A DNA stretch of 64,000 bases from an uncultured Nitrosomonas sp. (GTDB taxonomy: Bacteria > Pseudomonadota > Gammaproteobacteria > Burkholderiales > Nitrosomonadaceae). The DNA is taken from contig CADEDO010000010.1 of the NCBI GenBank assembly GCA_902826115.1, positions 1 to 64,000 of the forward strand, in the 5' to 3' direction. The notes below the pieces were generated by a model. It was not told where the DNA came from. It ran no database searches and saw nothing but the letters and a program-made list of their open reading frames with translations. A program made the position numbers and the translations under genes. This document shows positions 7,776 through 17,562 of the stretch, one piece after another (position 1 is the stretch's first letter; each line of letters starts with the position of its first letter).

Positions 7776-10700
7776 TTATTGAACAAATTCTCGCCAAGTA
7801 ATTCTGCCACGCAACCCCGTATATCCTTTCGCAGTGGTTGTTTGCACCAGCGTACCATCAGCTCTGGAAGAAACCAACAAATCATCGGCACTTCCTCTTA
7901 TACGCGTCCCGCCCCCCACTGAGAATCCAATCTCAACCCCGGCTGATAATCCATCATCCAAAGAAAGTACTCTATTTCGATTAATATCAAAGGCTGGAAA
8001 AGCAAGCATGCTTCCGGTTAAGAAATCCAGTGCATTTGCAAACCCTCTTCCACCAAAATCACACGGAGATGCTGAAGGAACAATGGTAGTAAATAATAAA
8101 ATTCCATCTTCTAACATAGGTACACCGGTTATCCTTTCGCCACTGACAGGCAAATTTATATACCAACCTTTGATTGTGTCAGAATAAGTTACTTGATTCT
8201 GAGTAGCCGTCCTTACAGCAGCATCAGTCATTACTTGCTGCACAAGCATTCCGGCAGTTATCGTTGCTGGTGTGTTGAGATCCCATAACCCATAAATAGA
8301 TTGCGTACTTGTATTCGTCGTATCAGCCGTTTCTAAATATTTACCGGTTCCAAACATGATTAACTGACCCTTTTTAGGGTGAAAACTGACAGCAGGTGGA
8401 GAGATGATAGGTTTTGTAGTGCCTGATACAAATAAGGGTAACCCGCCTATTGCCACATTCCAGCTTGAGGGAGTGGAAGAGCTGACATCGAATTTCCACA
8501 AATTACCTTTTATATCACCAGCATAAATAACATCGACCAGCCCATTACCATTTTTATCAAAAGGAGTCGGCGTGGATAATCCATTCCCTGTCCCTGAGTC
8601 AGCCACCAACTTAATATAGTCTGTGCCTACTGTCCACGTGCCATCTTCGCCGCCAGCCATAAACAGCACATACAGTACCGCTTTCCCGCCCGAGCTATTA
8701 TATCCGTTACCTACTATCACAGCCCATTGATTATTCTCCATTTTAACAATCTGTGTGGCTTGACCAGTAAAGGGATTAATTTGAGGAAGATTATAGCTAT
8801 AACCCATATCAGCATCATCAGCGTTTGAGAACTCCCATAACAAAAGATTTGCAGCATTCGCTTCTGAAAAAACAGGATCAGATTTTGCCGTATCCTTTGG
8901 ATTGGTCACATTAAGTGCAAAATAACCCTGACCTCCTCCATTTAAGCTACCGACAAGCACGCTTCTCCAACTCGAAGTACTGCTCGCATAAATATCAGCT
9001 ATCATTGGAGAGCCATCAACAAAATACCGATGACCAGCGTTATAATCTTTATCGGTGAGTCGGCTCAAATTCTCATAAACATGACTTGGGATATAAGCAA
9101 GCAACTCCTTACCGGCATCTGCAGCTGTACACCCAGGCGTTACGCCTACAATGCATGCATTGAAACCGTGCAGAATACCGTCGTTCGCGCCAACATAAAC
9201 CATCGGGGTTCGGTCTTTGTAATTATTTTTAAATGCTCCATAACCTGGATGATCGACATCTGAGTACCCTGCATTAGGTTTACCGATATAAATAGGACCT
9301 GAGTTGACGATATCACCTAGCTTACTGGAGGTTCGCACACGAAAATTATTGACTGTTGTTGTACTAGCACAAGTAAATGTACCGCTTGCATTTTCATGCG
9401 AGGCATCTCCACGCAAATAAAACACCCTTTCCAAACCACAATTATCAACAGTACCGGCAGCATTCTTATCGATAAGTACTTTCTGTGCAGTTGTTAAATT
9501 TGCATACTGAAATGCAACGCCATCACTACTGCTCTTCGTAATCATGATACGAGACACTGGATTAATGATATTAGATGCCAGTGAAACCAATCCGGCATCC
9601 CACTCGGTAACTCCCAATACTCCATTGGCACCAATGGGAATCGATAACAATTGCCCGCTCCAATCGCCACTATTGAACTTAGCTTGGTAAATACGACCGT
9701 TTGTCATTAAAGAATTAGAATTGGCTGCTACTGCAGAAGCGGAGCCTGTTCGTGAAACAATCGTTGTCAGTGCATTGGATAATGCATTAGAGAATGCCGT
9801 GGGATCTGCTGCACTAAAGAAATTTCCCCTACTATTGACAGCGGCATGCCAAAGATCATCTATCTTTGCCGCATCACTGGTTGTAGGATCTGGCCAAGAC
9901 CCCGCTCCAGAGGGTAATGCCGTCAATGTTCCAGTTACCCCCAAACCCACTGTAAAACTTACCATATGTTGCCAAAAAGCCGGATCGTAAGGATTTGTAG
10001 GTACTTTATTCTGCAAATCTGTCCGCAAGTCGTTTTTCCAGTACTGCATTGCCGCATCGGCTAATGTATCACTGTAAGCATCTGCATAAGGAAGTGCCGG
10101 GCTATAAGCGTATGATGCTGGACTGGCCGGCGAAGAATGGTTAGTTATGCTGGAACCAGATTGATTATCTGAATTATCCAGACCTGATACAGAGCCTTCC
10201 GTCCAGTATCCATCTGTCATTAATATATTGTAATTTTGACGGCACTCATGTTGAGTACCCCCACTCGATCCGGGAGTTTGTCCCCAGGGCCCTTTGTCGT
10301 CAGTCCTTTTAAAGTACTCACCCACTTTAATCATCGCTTCTCGCAACGGTGTCCCTGCCGCTGGAATGTCATGATCATAAAGATTAGTAAAGAAATTTGA
10401 CCTATCGGTACCAGTAAATTGTCTTACACCGCTTTTTACTACCTCTGTCGCTACCCCATCTACTGTTGTTGAACCTTTATTAATCGCCGCAAAACCAACA
10501 CGCATTGTATTTCCCTGTGCAGAAAATGCCCGACCAATCCCAGCACGAGCCAATAATATGCGCGAGCGATAATATGTATACCAATTCGCAAAGTTCTGAA
10601 TTTCTTCATTATAAGTACAATTGGGCGCAGCAGTGCAATCCGATCGATTCGGCCCACCGACATACGAAGCTGTAGAAGAAATAATCTCGATCTCGGTATA

Positions 10701-11291
10701 GCTACTAGCATCATTGATACTGCCACTCACATAGTTGAAATAGACAGCAGGATAGAAAGTTTTTGATTGACTGGACGATCGAGTCCCATCACTTTTCAAC
10801 CAGCGCGCAGTTTGTGTATTGTTCACTGTAAGATTGCGACAGCCAGCTGCAGTATTCAAAGGATTATGAGGAGCACAAGTTGGATCAGCATTGTTCATCA
10901 GCGACCCATCAGCATTACTCCAAGGCTGATATCTGACAGTAGGATCATAATAAATCTTGTTAACATGACTAGAACGTAAAGAAGCGGCATACCGGTTAGT
11001 TGGCTCGAAATCAACTACATAATTGCTGTAATCATCTGCACCATAAACACCGGATGCACGAGGAAACATATAACGCACATCTTGAAGAATCAAGCTTTCT
11101 GGCATGATCTCAAAGTGCATAGAGCCAGAATCATCCAATGTAAACATTACATTAGGAGAAATATTTCCGCCCAGGAAAAGTGGGCTATTGGATAATGGCG
11201 GAGCAGCATAAACCCCACCTATTAAATTAACCACTAACATCCCCAAAATCGCGTGTGCTAAAAAAATATGACGTAATAATATTTTCTGCAT
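7776..11291 (-). CDS. pilY1: PilY1/PilC type IV pilus tip adhesin and assembly factor
   Basis: 1171 residues. A signal peptide ending near GGVYAAPP is followed by FTLDDSGSM, a von Willebrand A MIDAS motif. A PilC-type beta-propeller with WD-like blades (VYVGANDGILHGFNA, VGSLNGGGQGYFALNV) fills the C-terminal half. DKNGNGLVD is an EF-like calcium loop as in Pseudomonas PilY1, where calcium controls extension and retraction; DINRNRVLSLDDG is a second dockerin-like loop. The protein sits at the pilus tip, primes assembly together with minor pilins and can sense surfaces. ATG 11291 is chosen over GTG 11300 because AGAGGA lies about 10 bases upstream of it. It lies 32 bases after pilX. Confidence 0.93.
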   Translation of the reverse strand: MQKILLRHIFLAHAILGMLVVNLIGGVYAAPPLSNSPLFLGGNISPNVMFTLDDSGSMHFEIMPESLILQDVRYMFPRASGVYGADDYSNYVVDFEPTNRYAASLRSSHVNKIYYDPTVRYQPWSNADGSLMNNADPTCAPHNPLNTAAGCRNLTVNNTQTARWLKSDGTRSSSQSKTFYPAVYFNYVSGSINDASSYTEIEIISSTASYVGGPNRSDCTAAPNCTYNEEIQNFANWYTYYRSRILLARAGIGRAFSAQGNTMRVGFAAINKGSTTVDGVATEVVKSGVRQFTGTDRSNFFTNLYDHDIPAAGTPLREAMIKVGEYFKRTDDKGPWGQTPGSSGGTQHECRQNYNILMTDGYWTEGSVSGLDNSDNQSGSSITNHSSPASPASYAYSPALPYADAYSDTLADAAMQYWKNDLRTDLQNKVPTNPYDPAFWQHMVSFTVGLGVTGTLTALPSGAGSWPDPTTSDAAKIDDLWHAAVNSRGNFFSAADPTAFSNALSNALTTIVSRTGSASAVAANSNSLMTNGRIYQAKFNSGDWSGQLLSIPIGANGVLGVTEWDAGLVSLASNIINPVSRIMITKSSSDGVAFQYANLTTAQKVLIDKNAAGTVDNCGLERVFYLRGDASHENASGTFTCASTTTVNNFRVRTSSKLGDIVNSGPIYIGKPNAGYSDVDHPGYGAFKNNYKDRTPMVYVGANDGILHGFNACIVGVTPGCTAADAGKELLAYIPSHVYENLSRLTDKDYNAGHRYFVDGSPMIADIYASSTSSWRSVLVGSLNGGGQGYFALNVTNPKDTAKSDPVFSEANAANLLLWEFSNADDADMGYSYNLPQINPFTGQATQIVKMENNQWAVIVGNGYNSSGGKAVLYVLFMAGGEDGTWTVGTDYIKLVADSGTGNGLSTPTPFDKNGNGLVDVIYAGDIKGNLWKFDVSSSTPSSWNVAIGGLPLFVSGTTKPIISPPAVSFHPKKGQLIMFGTGKYLETADTTNTSTQSIYGLWDLNTPATITAGMLVQQVMTDAAVRTATQNQVTYSDTIKGWYINLPVSGERITGVPMLEDGILLFTTIVPSASPCDFGGRGFANALDFLTGSMLAFPAFDINRNRVLSLDDGLSAGVEIGFSVGGGTRIRGSADDLLVSSRADGTLVQTTTAKGYTGLRGRITWREFVQ

Positions 11292-11323
11292 GATTCTCAC
11301 ATCCTCTTTATTTCTAAGAATAG

Positions 11324-11896
11324 CTAAGGTCTAAACACTTCCTGCAACCAAACCACAGTTCCAGGTTTAGCGCCTTGTGCGCGTATCGTAATGCGGTAGT
11401 AATACCTTAATCCACTACCAGGAGGGGTTTTCTGAATGCCTTCTATGAGATAAGTGGGAGCGGGTACACCCATTGGCAAATTAGGCGCCGTGTAGGTCAC
11501 ACCGTCAGTTCTAAAAACGGTACCTTCAACATAACTAATGGGACAACTGGGCGTGCAGTAAGTAGTCGATGCTGACACGGCTGGTGCGGTAGCCCCTGCG
11601 CCGTAATAACAAAAACCCGCTGTACAGGCTGTATCGAATTCGGCTATGCCATCAATTGATTTGGGCGTATTGGTGGTAGGATCATTATCGCGAATATGTC
11701 GCTCGGCATAACGTAATCCCATTTCAGCTGCTTGCATTGCAAGCATCCGATCGCGCATGTTACCCGACATGCGTTCTTCAATCGTTGCCATCTTTGCAAC
11801 TGTTATACCCAGCAAGGTTAAAACCAATAAAAAGATCATACCGGTGACAAATGCAGCACCACTCTGTTTTTGTCGGAAGTTTAAGTGTATGTTCAT
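11324..11896 (-). CDS. pilX: Minor pilin PilX
   Basis: 190 residues. The N-terminus QSGAAFVTGMIFLLVLTLLG is a PilX-type prepilin-like segment (Gly before the hydrophobic helix, without the classic FTLIE), followed by EERMSGNMRDRMLAMQAAEMGLRYAE, the conserved PilX N-terminal signature. The rest is a Cys-containing globular domain. PilX belongs to the priming complex with FimT/U, PilV, PilW and PilY1. Its ATG overlaps the pilW stop as ATGA, implying coupled translation, and pilY1 follows closely. Confidence 0.9.
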   Translation of the reverse strand: MNIHLNFRQKQSGAAFVTGMIFLLVLTLLGITVAKMATIEERMSGNMRDRMLAMQAAEMGLRYAERHIRDNDPTTNTPKSIDGIAEFDTACTAGFCYYGAGATAPAVSASTTYCTPSCPISYVEGTVFRTDGVTYTAPNLPMGVPAPTYLIEGIQKTPPGSGLRYYYRITIRAQGAKPGTVVWLQEVFRP

Positions 11897-12690
11897 GGCA
11901 GAAAATTGATTCGATTGCGCAAATTGAAGGTTGCCGAAAAAGCACGTCTTAATCGCCTGTCTGCAGGGATGGCAACAGAGACACCATCACAATCCAAATA
12001 ATTACCCGCAGAAACTATATTTGTTTTTTCGGAACGAACCAGAACACAGACTCGTGCAGAGATCACCTGATCCCAATCAGCAGGCGCAGCAATATATTGA
12101 TCTACTGATTGATCGCCATTCGTATCTATGCCATACCGTATTTGTAAATCTTCTACATTACTTAATAGCACCGATCCTGAGGGCGGTGCCCCTGGGGGCG
12201 CAGGCGTAGCGGAGATAACGCCACTACATTGCAGTTCAGCATTAGCTGTATCGAGATTAAAATGATTCTGAATAATCTCGCCAACGACATCGACTGAGGC
12301 GCCTTCACAATCCTGATCACCCAGCGCGCCATCGTATTGCACGGTCAAGGTATCAGCTATACCGGCAGCACCATTTGTGCCTGTTATTGCAGTACCCTCA
12401 AAAGACACTTTAAAATCATTGAATGGAACTTCTACATGACCTGCTTGTTTAATACTACGCCCGAGAATTTCCAACGCAAAACGCCCGCCCTCTTGAATAC
12501 GAGCATTATCTTCCTGTTCACGAAAGGTTTGCCGACTACTGACAAACACGGTCCCAATTACCAGCAGCAATACCAAACCAAGCGCCATAGAAATCATTAA
12601 CTCAATTAAAGTAAAACCGCCTTGAGTATTTGTTTTCGAATTTTGTTCTTTCTTAAGCTTAATCTGCAAAATCTTATAAGTCAGAATCAT
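11893..12690 (-). CDS. pilW: Minor pilin PilW
   Basis: 265 residues from ATG 12690. The leader precedes GGFTLIELMISMALGLVLLLVIG, a perfect class III prepilin cleavage site. SSRQTFREQEDNARIQEGGRFALEILGRSIKQAG follows, the family's long alpha1 helix. The globular half contains several cysteines and a DTNGDQSVD loop resembling a calcium site. I moved the start downstream to 12690 because there ATG overlaps the pilV stop (ATGA), as at every other junction in this operon. Works in the tip/priming complex. Confidence 0.92.
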   Translation of the reverse strand: MILTYKILQIKLKKEQNSKTNTQGGFTLIELMISMALGLVLLLVIGTVFVSSRQTFREQEDNARIQEGGRFALEILGRSIKQAGHVEVPFNDFKVSFEGTAITGTNGAAGIADTLTVQYDGALGDQDCEGASVDVVGEIIQNHFNLDTANAELQCSGVISATPAPPGAPPSGSVLLSNVEDLQIRYGIDTNGDQSVDQYIAAPADWDQVISARVCVLVRSEKTNIVSAGNYLDCDGVSVAIPADRRLRRAFSATFNLRNRINFLP

Positions 12691-13187
12691 GGGGAAAACC
12701 TTGTCAAGAAACACCGCGTATTGGTAGCTACTCCGTTGGGACAATTAGGATCAACCTCTCCATTCATTTCTTTCTCTCGCCATTGCAAAGTAATTAAATA
12801 TCCGGCGGCGACATTTCCACTCACAGTTCCCACGCCACTCGGTAGTAGTAACGAGTTCCCAGTATTCCACTGAGAATGATCATAAGTTGCGATCTGTGTT
12901 GGGCTGCAAGCATTTGCCACACAATCACTACTATCAGGAATAGTTGCGGTCAGCGAATCATAGGCTCCTGCACTTACGCCAGCTAAGTTGGCACGCATCC
13001 GGTCAGCGATATCTTCTGTTTGCTTACTTGCAATTGACCGGTAGTGCGCAATATTATTACTTCGTACACCCGATATAATGAGCGCGGCCATGCCCAACAA
13101 TCCAAAAGATACGACTAGAAGCGTAATCAGTACTTCTAGCAAACTAAATCCTTTTTGACCCTTTAGTAATGTCAATGCGCTATTCAT
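12687..13187 (-). CDS. pilV: Minor pilin PilV
   Basis: 166 residues from ATG 13187. KGFSLLEVLITLLVVSFGLLGMAAL is the prepilin motif of the PilV family (Glu +5, then hydrophobic), followed by ASKQTEDIADRMRANLAG, also typical. The start overlaps the fimT stop as ATGA; a TTG two codons earlier is less likely. Two cysteines near DCVANAC and a third near RCFLTRF may form disulfides in the periplasm. Same complex as its neighbours. Confidence 0.92.
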   Translation of the reverse strand: MNSALTLLKGQKGFSLLEVLITLLVVSFGLLGMAALIISGVRSNNIAHYRSIASKQTEDIADRMRANLAGVSAGAYDSLTATIPDSSDCVANACSPTQIATYDHSQWNTGNSLLLPSGVGTVSGNVAAGYLITLQWREKEMNGEVDPNCPNGVATNTRCFLTRFSP

Positions 13188-13720
13188 GAACAAGTCCCTG
13201 GACCCGTTTCAAAACGTAAGCGACCTTGATTATTCAGGATAATCTTTTTGGAATAGGCGGCTCCACGACTATCGCATAATGAAAAAGTGTCATTTGATCC
13301 CATTGAAAATCCATTCGCTGTAAATGTGATCCGTGACTTTGATCCTGACAGCATATTTCCCCCAGAAAGGGCTGCACCGACCTGAAGAATTTGCTCATCC
13401 GCATCGGCTGCACCATTGCTATTTGTATCTGCAAATACTATCCAGCCATTCGACCAAACCACTCCTCCAGTACAGCTTGTACTATTGGTACTAGGGCAGA
13501 TCGTAGCGCGACCACTACGCTTAATCGCTTCACTCTTAGCTAATGCTATGGCGGAAGAAAAACTATTGCTTTGTGCAACGAGTAAACTGTCTTGAACAAA
13601 TCCACGATAACTTGGTGCCGCTACAGATAACAAAATACTTGCCACGCTCAATGTGACAAGCAACTCAATCAGTGTAAATCCCTTATAAATCAGTTTGTTG
13701 ATACCAATCTTGTTTTGCAT
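13184..13720 (-). CDS. fimT: Minor pilin FimT/FimU (GspH-like)
   Basis: 178 residues. YKGFTLIELLVTLSVASILLSVAAPSY is a class III prepilin signal; AIALAKSEAIKRSGRATICPS and WSNGWIVFADTNSNG are hallmarks of the FimT/GspH pseudopilin family. It is the first gene of the minor-pilin operon, so its promoter should lie in the 237-base gap before thiO. FimT-type proteins start the pilus-priming complex, and some bind DNA for natural transformation; whether this one does cannot be told from sequence. Confidence 0.9.
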   Translation of the reverse strand: MQNKIGINKLIYKGFTLIELLVTLSVASILLSVAAPSYRGFVQDSLLVAQSNSFSSAIALAKSEAIKRSGRATICPSTNSTSCTGGVVWSNGWIVFADTNSNGAADADEQILQVGAALSGGNMLSGSKSRITFTANGFSMGSNDTFSLCDSRGAAYSKKIILNNQGRLRFETGPGTCS

Positions 13721-13957
13721 CTAACGAGTTCCAAAGAAAATTCATTCCTCACTATGAGCTCAATCATTCTATTAAAAGAGTTTTAGGTATAACGATTACT
13801 AAGATCATTAACTTTAGCGTTACAGTACTTCTCTATTGCGCAACGGAATCCCGTATTCAACTTAAAACCTCATTGATTCAGGCTGAGTTACAATCAGTTT
13901 CATCAATCAAATATCCTCTCTTAATTTTTAACAGCAGACATAGGACATCAGTACAGC

Positions 13958-15067
13958 ATGAAGCAAGATGTCATCGTAATTGGCGCGGGAATTATTGGAC
14001 TTGCTACTGCAGAACGGCTATTAATTCAAGGTGCGAAAGTCACGATACTCGAACGGAACAAGGTTGGGCAAGAATCTTCTTGGGCGGGTGGTGGTATTTT
14101 GTCTCCACTGTGTCCATGGGATTATTCTGATGCTGTCACGCGCCTGACAAGCTACAGCGCCAGTCAATTCCCAGCTTGGGCCTCAGTTCTACGCGAAACT
14201 ACCGGAGTTGATCCTGAATATGAAACTTGTGGCATGCTGGTACTGCCGCCGTATAACAGAGGACTTGCACAACAGTGGTGCTCAATACGAGAAATACAAT
14301 TAGAACAACGAATATTCCCAGGCAGAATTTCATCGGTATGTAACAATGAAACAGATACATGTGCGGAATGTGAGCAAGCGATATTTTTGCCTGAAACTGC
14401 GCAGATCCGCAATCCAAGGTTATTGCATGCACTACGCCATCGAATCGCTCAGCTAGGGGGAAGAATTATAGAAAATTGTACGGTCAAGAGCCTTAACGCA
14501 GTAGATCAGAAAATACAATCCATCACTTCTTCTCAAGGAGATTTTGAAGCTGATTACATTATTATCAGTGCCGGCGCTTGGAGTAAAGAAATACTGGGTA
14601 TGTATGCTCTCAAACTAGATATCAAACCTATCCGAGGACAAATGTTATTGTTCAAGTTTGACCACACCCCACCGATCCACACCATTTTTGTGGAAAATGA
14701 CTTATATATCATTCCGCGTCGGGACGGGCATTTACTCATTGGTAGCACACTGGAAGATGTAGGATTCGATAAGCAAACAACCGTATCAGCACGTGAACAT
14801 TTGTTAATACGTGCGCAAGCTATTTTGCCGGCGCTTCAAGCAATGCCTATTGCACAGCATTGGTCAGGACTACGCCCCGCCTCACCTGATAATATTCCCA
14901 CCATCGGCAAACACCCAATGATCAGTAATTTATATATCAACAGCGGTCATTTCCGCTATGGTGTTACTATGGCACCGGCCAGTGCTGAGATTCTGGTAAA
15001 TGAAATAACAGGAAAGCCACAACCATTTGATATCACACCCTACCAAACAGGATGGAATATCAGTTAG
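13958..15067 (+). CDS. thiO: Glycine oxidase ThiO-like FAD enzyme
   Basis: 369 residues of the D-amino-acid oxidase family. The FAD site VIVIGAGIIGLATAERLL opens the protein; ESSWAGGGILSPLCPWDYSD is the segment by the flavin that is characteristic of ThiO. SGLRPASPDNIPTIG and NSGHFRYGVTMAPASAE near the C-terminus complete the FAD-binding fold. ThiO oxidises glycine to the imine used for the thiazole of thiamin. No thi gene or TPP riboswitch is visible beside it, so another small-amino-acid substrate is possible. It ends seven bases before the convergent ispH. Confidence 0.88.
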   Translation: MKQDVIVIGAGIIGLATAERLLIQGAKVTILERNKVGQESSWAGGGILSPLCPWDYSDAVTRLTSYSASQFPAWASVLRETTGVDPEYETCGMLVLPPYNRGLAQQWCSIREIQLEQRIFPGRISSVCNNETDTCAECEQAIFLPETAQIRNPRLLHALRHRIAQLGGRIIENCTVKSLNAVDQKIQSITSSQGDFEADYIIISAGAWSKEILGMYALKLDIKPIRGQMLLFKFDHTPPIHTIFVENDLYIIPRRDGHLLIGSTLEDVGFDKQTTVSAREHLLIRAQAILPALQAMPIAQHWSGLRPASPDNIPTIGKHPMISNLYINSGHFRYGVTMAPASAEILVNEITGKPQPFDITPYQTGWNIS

Positions 15068-15074
15068 TTACCAA

Positions 15075-16019
15075 TCAAGCTTTAGGAAGTGGAAATACAA
15101 CAGACTCAATCACACCACTTAGTTCTTCTATCGTTACATCTTCGCCAATTTGCTCGGCCCCTATTTGCTTGAGTCGAGATATCACTTGTTGCACGAGAAT
15201 TTCCGGTGCTGAAGCTCCAGCCGTAATACCAATGATTTTCTTTCCAACAAACCACTCTTCTTGCAATTGTTCAGCTCTATCCACCATATAAGCTTCCACA
15301 TTAGCATTCCGCGCTACTTCACATAAACGATTCGAATTCGAACTATTGGGAGAACCCACAACAATGACCAAATCGCATTGATTAACCATTTGCTTAACGG
15401 CATCCTGACGATTCTGTGTGGCATAGCAAATATCGTCTTTCTTAGGGCCAGTAATTTTTGGGAATCGCAGTTTCAATGCATCGACGATGCGTGCAGCATC
15501 ATCCACTGATAGCGTTGTTTGAGTCACATATGCCAAGTTAGTGACATCTTTAACTTGCAAGGTTTCAACATCCCTCTCTGTTTCCACGAGATACATTCCC
15601 TTGTCTTCCCCTTCGATTTGCCCCATTGTACCTTCAACTTCTGGATGACCTTGATGGCCAATCATAATGATTTCTTTTCCATCCTTGCGCATCTTGGCTA
15701 CTTCCACATGAACCTTGGTAACTAACGGACAAGTGGCATCGAAAACTTTTAACTTACGCTCTGCCGCTTCTCTTCGCACTGCATGGGAAACACCATGTGC
15801 ACTGAAAATCAAGATACTATCTTGCGGCACTTCATCCAGATTCTCTACAAACACAGCGCCTTTCTTTTCCAGATTTTCAACCACAAAGCGGTTATGCACA
15901 ACTTCATGCCGCACATAAATGGGCGCTCCATGCATTGTTAGCGCTCGCTCAACAATTTCTATTGCGCGATCCACGCCGGCACAGAAACCTCTTGGATTTG
16001 AAAGTAGTACTTTGATCAT
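15075..16019 (-). CDS. ispH: 4-hydroxy-3-methylbut-2-enyl diphosphate reductase
   Basis: 314 residues. It catalyses the last step of the MEP isoprenoid pathway, making IPP and DMAPP from HMBPP through a [4Fe-4S] cluster. The three cluster cysteines are seen in [25 protein letters not shown] and [11 protein letters not shown]; histidines in RHEVVHN and MIGHQGHPE and the late [13 protein letters not shown] loop are also conserved. Length is normal. GGAG lies about 10 bases before the ATG. Confidence 0.97.
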   Translation of the reverse strand: MIKVLLSNPRGFCAGVDRAIEIVERALTMHGAPIYVRHEVVHNRFVVENLEKKGAVFVENLDEVPQDSILIFSAHGVSHAVRREAAERKLKVFDATCPLVTKVHVEVAKMRKDGKEIIMIGHQGHPEVEGTMGQIEGEDKGMYLVETERDVETLQVKDVTNLAYVTQTTLSVDDAARIVDALKLRFPKITGPKKDDICYATQNRQDAVKQMVNQCDLVIVVGSPNSSNSNRLCEVARNANVEAYMVDRAEQLQEEWFVGKKIIGITAGASAPEILVQQVISRLKQIGAEQIGEDVTIEELSGVIESVVFPLPKA

Positions 16020-16127
16020 TTATTTATTCTCCAACAATGGGTATTTTGCTTATGCTCAATTCAGCGAAAAAATTTGACACTCACCTTCTTGCTAATATCA
16101 GCAACTAAAATTTCTGGCAGTGCTTTT

Positions 16128-17246
16128 TTATTCCCTTTGATAACGCTCAGCCAATGCGACGCGTCTTTCATAAGCTTCTCGTGCAATTTGAATGTCTTCC
16201 AGAAATTGTGGTAGCTCTTTCATCAACAAAGCTTGCGGACCATCAACCAGCGCTTTGCTCGGTGCCGGATGAAAATCAACCAGTACCATATTAGCACCTG
16301 CCATTACACCTTGCGCTGTCACGTGCATAATATCGAGAATGCCATCCGCCGAGCTTGCTCGGGTACCTACTGAATGCGAAGGGTCAATGCAGACAGGCAT
16401 GCGAGTTAATCGTCTGACAACAGGCACATGCGAGAAATCGACAAAATTACGATGGGGATCACCCATATTGGTTTTCATACCACGTAATCCAAAAACCACT
16501 TTACGATTCCCTTCCGAGGCCAAGTACTCCGCAGCATTCAGGGACTCATCCAGAGTAATGCCGAAACCTCTTTTGATCAATACGGGGAAGTTCTGCTGAC
16601 GCCCCACAATTTTCAACAACTCAAAATTTTGCGTATTCCTAGTGCCAATTTGCAGCATGACACCAGTTGCATTTCCTGTTTGATACAAAGCATCACGTAT
16701 TTCTTCCAAATGAGATTCATGCGTAATCTCCATCGCAATCACCTTAATGCCATATTTTCCTGCCAAATCGAATACATAAGGCAAACAGGTTTTACCATGG
16801 CCTTGAAATGAATAAGGACTGGTGCGAGGCTTATACGCACCCATGCGCGTGCAAACCTGTCCTTGCTCACGCAGTGCTTTCATCATCATTTCGACATGCT
16901 CAATAGTATCTACTGCGCACAGTCCGGCGAATACATTAAGCGTATCCTGGCCAAAACGAACACCGTTATATTCAAAGAAAGTTGGGCGATCATCATTTTT
17001 GTGCCTGCCTAAAACACGATATTCCTCTGAAACCCTCACCACCCGATCGACACAAGGGAGAGAGCCAACATCTTCAATCGATAGCACTTTAGTGTTACCG
17101 ATCAGGTAGATTTCTGTCAGCGTTTGTTCAGCGCCCACCTCAGTATGCACTCGTGTAGAAATACCTGAGAAATTGGCCAAATGCGCAGATAATTGTTTGT
17201 ATTCCGGACTATCAAGTCGTGTATTAGGAACAAGGATAAGGATCAT
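16128..17246 (-). CDS. aroF: 3-deoxy-7-phosphoheptulonate synthase, family I-beta
   Basis: 372 residues. It condenses PEP and erythrose-4-phosphate in the first step of the shikimate pathway. The N-terminal 70 or so residues look like the ferredoxin-like/ACT regulatory domain of Thermotoga-type enzymes; the TIM barrel carries GAYKPRTSPYSFQG, VLIKRG, FGLRG and CIDPSHSVG, all active-site segments of this branch, which is related to KDO8P synthase. The N-terminal domain suggests feedback control by aromatic amino acids. The ATG has no clear Shine-Dalgarno; an inverted repeat lies 20 bases upstream. Confidence 0.93.
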   Translation of the reverse strand: MILILVPNTRLDSPEYKQLSAHLANFSGISTRVHTEVGAEQTLTEIYLIGNTKVLSIEDVGSLPCVDRVVRVSEEYRVLGRHKNDDRPTFFEYNGVRFGQDTLNVFAGLCAVDTIEHVEMMMKALREQGQVCTRMGAYKPRTSPYSFQGHGKTCLPYVFDLAGKYGIKVIAMEITHESHLEEIRDALYQTGNATGVMLQIGTRNTQNFELLKIVGRQQNFPVLIKRGFGITLDESLNAAEYLASEGNRKVVFGLRGMKTNMGDPHRNFVDFSHVPVVRRLTRMPVCIDPSHSVGTRASSADGILDIMHVTAQGVMAGANMVLVDFHPAPSKALVDGPQALLMKELPQFLEDIQIAREAYERRVALAERYQRE

Positions 17247-17562
17247 AAAATAATTTCAAAAAGATAATGCCAATTCATTGGCATAAGATAAAATGGCTCA
17301 TGATTCTAACCGAAAAAACCATTGGTTACCATGATTCTAGTGAACACTTGGGTTGACTAAGTTTTTCTAGAACTGAATATGGTTTCATTTTCTCTTACAG
17401 CTCACATTTTGAATTACCTTTCTTCATCCCAATGGATTGGGTCATACTATTGTTAACTTGCCAATCCCTGAGACAATTTGTCGCATAGCAATTGGGATAA
17501 AATTAAGCTAATGTTGCATGTTAACTTACCAATAAGCAGAAATCTTTCGAATTCTTCGCACC
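17247..17562. promoter_or_regulatory. Divergent regulatory gap aroF / regB with inverted repeat
   Basis: 316 bases between divergent genes. A perfect inverted repeat ATGCCAAT-TC-ATTGGCAT lies at 17267-17284, in the leader of the DAHP synthase gene. It could be a protein operator or an RNA stem near the ribosome site. No leader peptide rich in Phe, Tyr or Trp was found. The remaining sequence is AT-rich with no gene. Confidence 0.45.

Noticed and set aside
13721..13957. Possible TPP riboswitch before thiO
   Set aside because: The conserved CUGAGA and ACCUGA elements are not present in the 237 bases.
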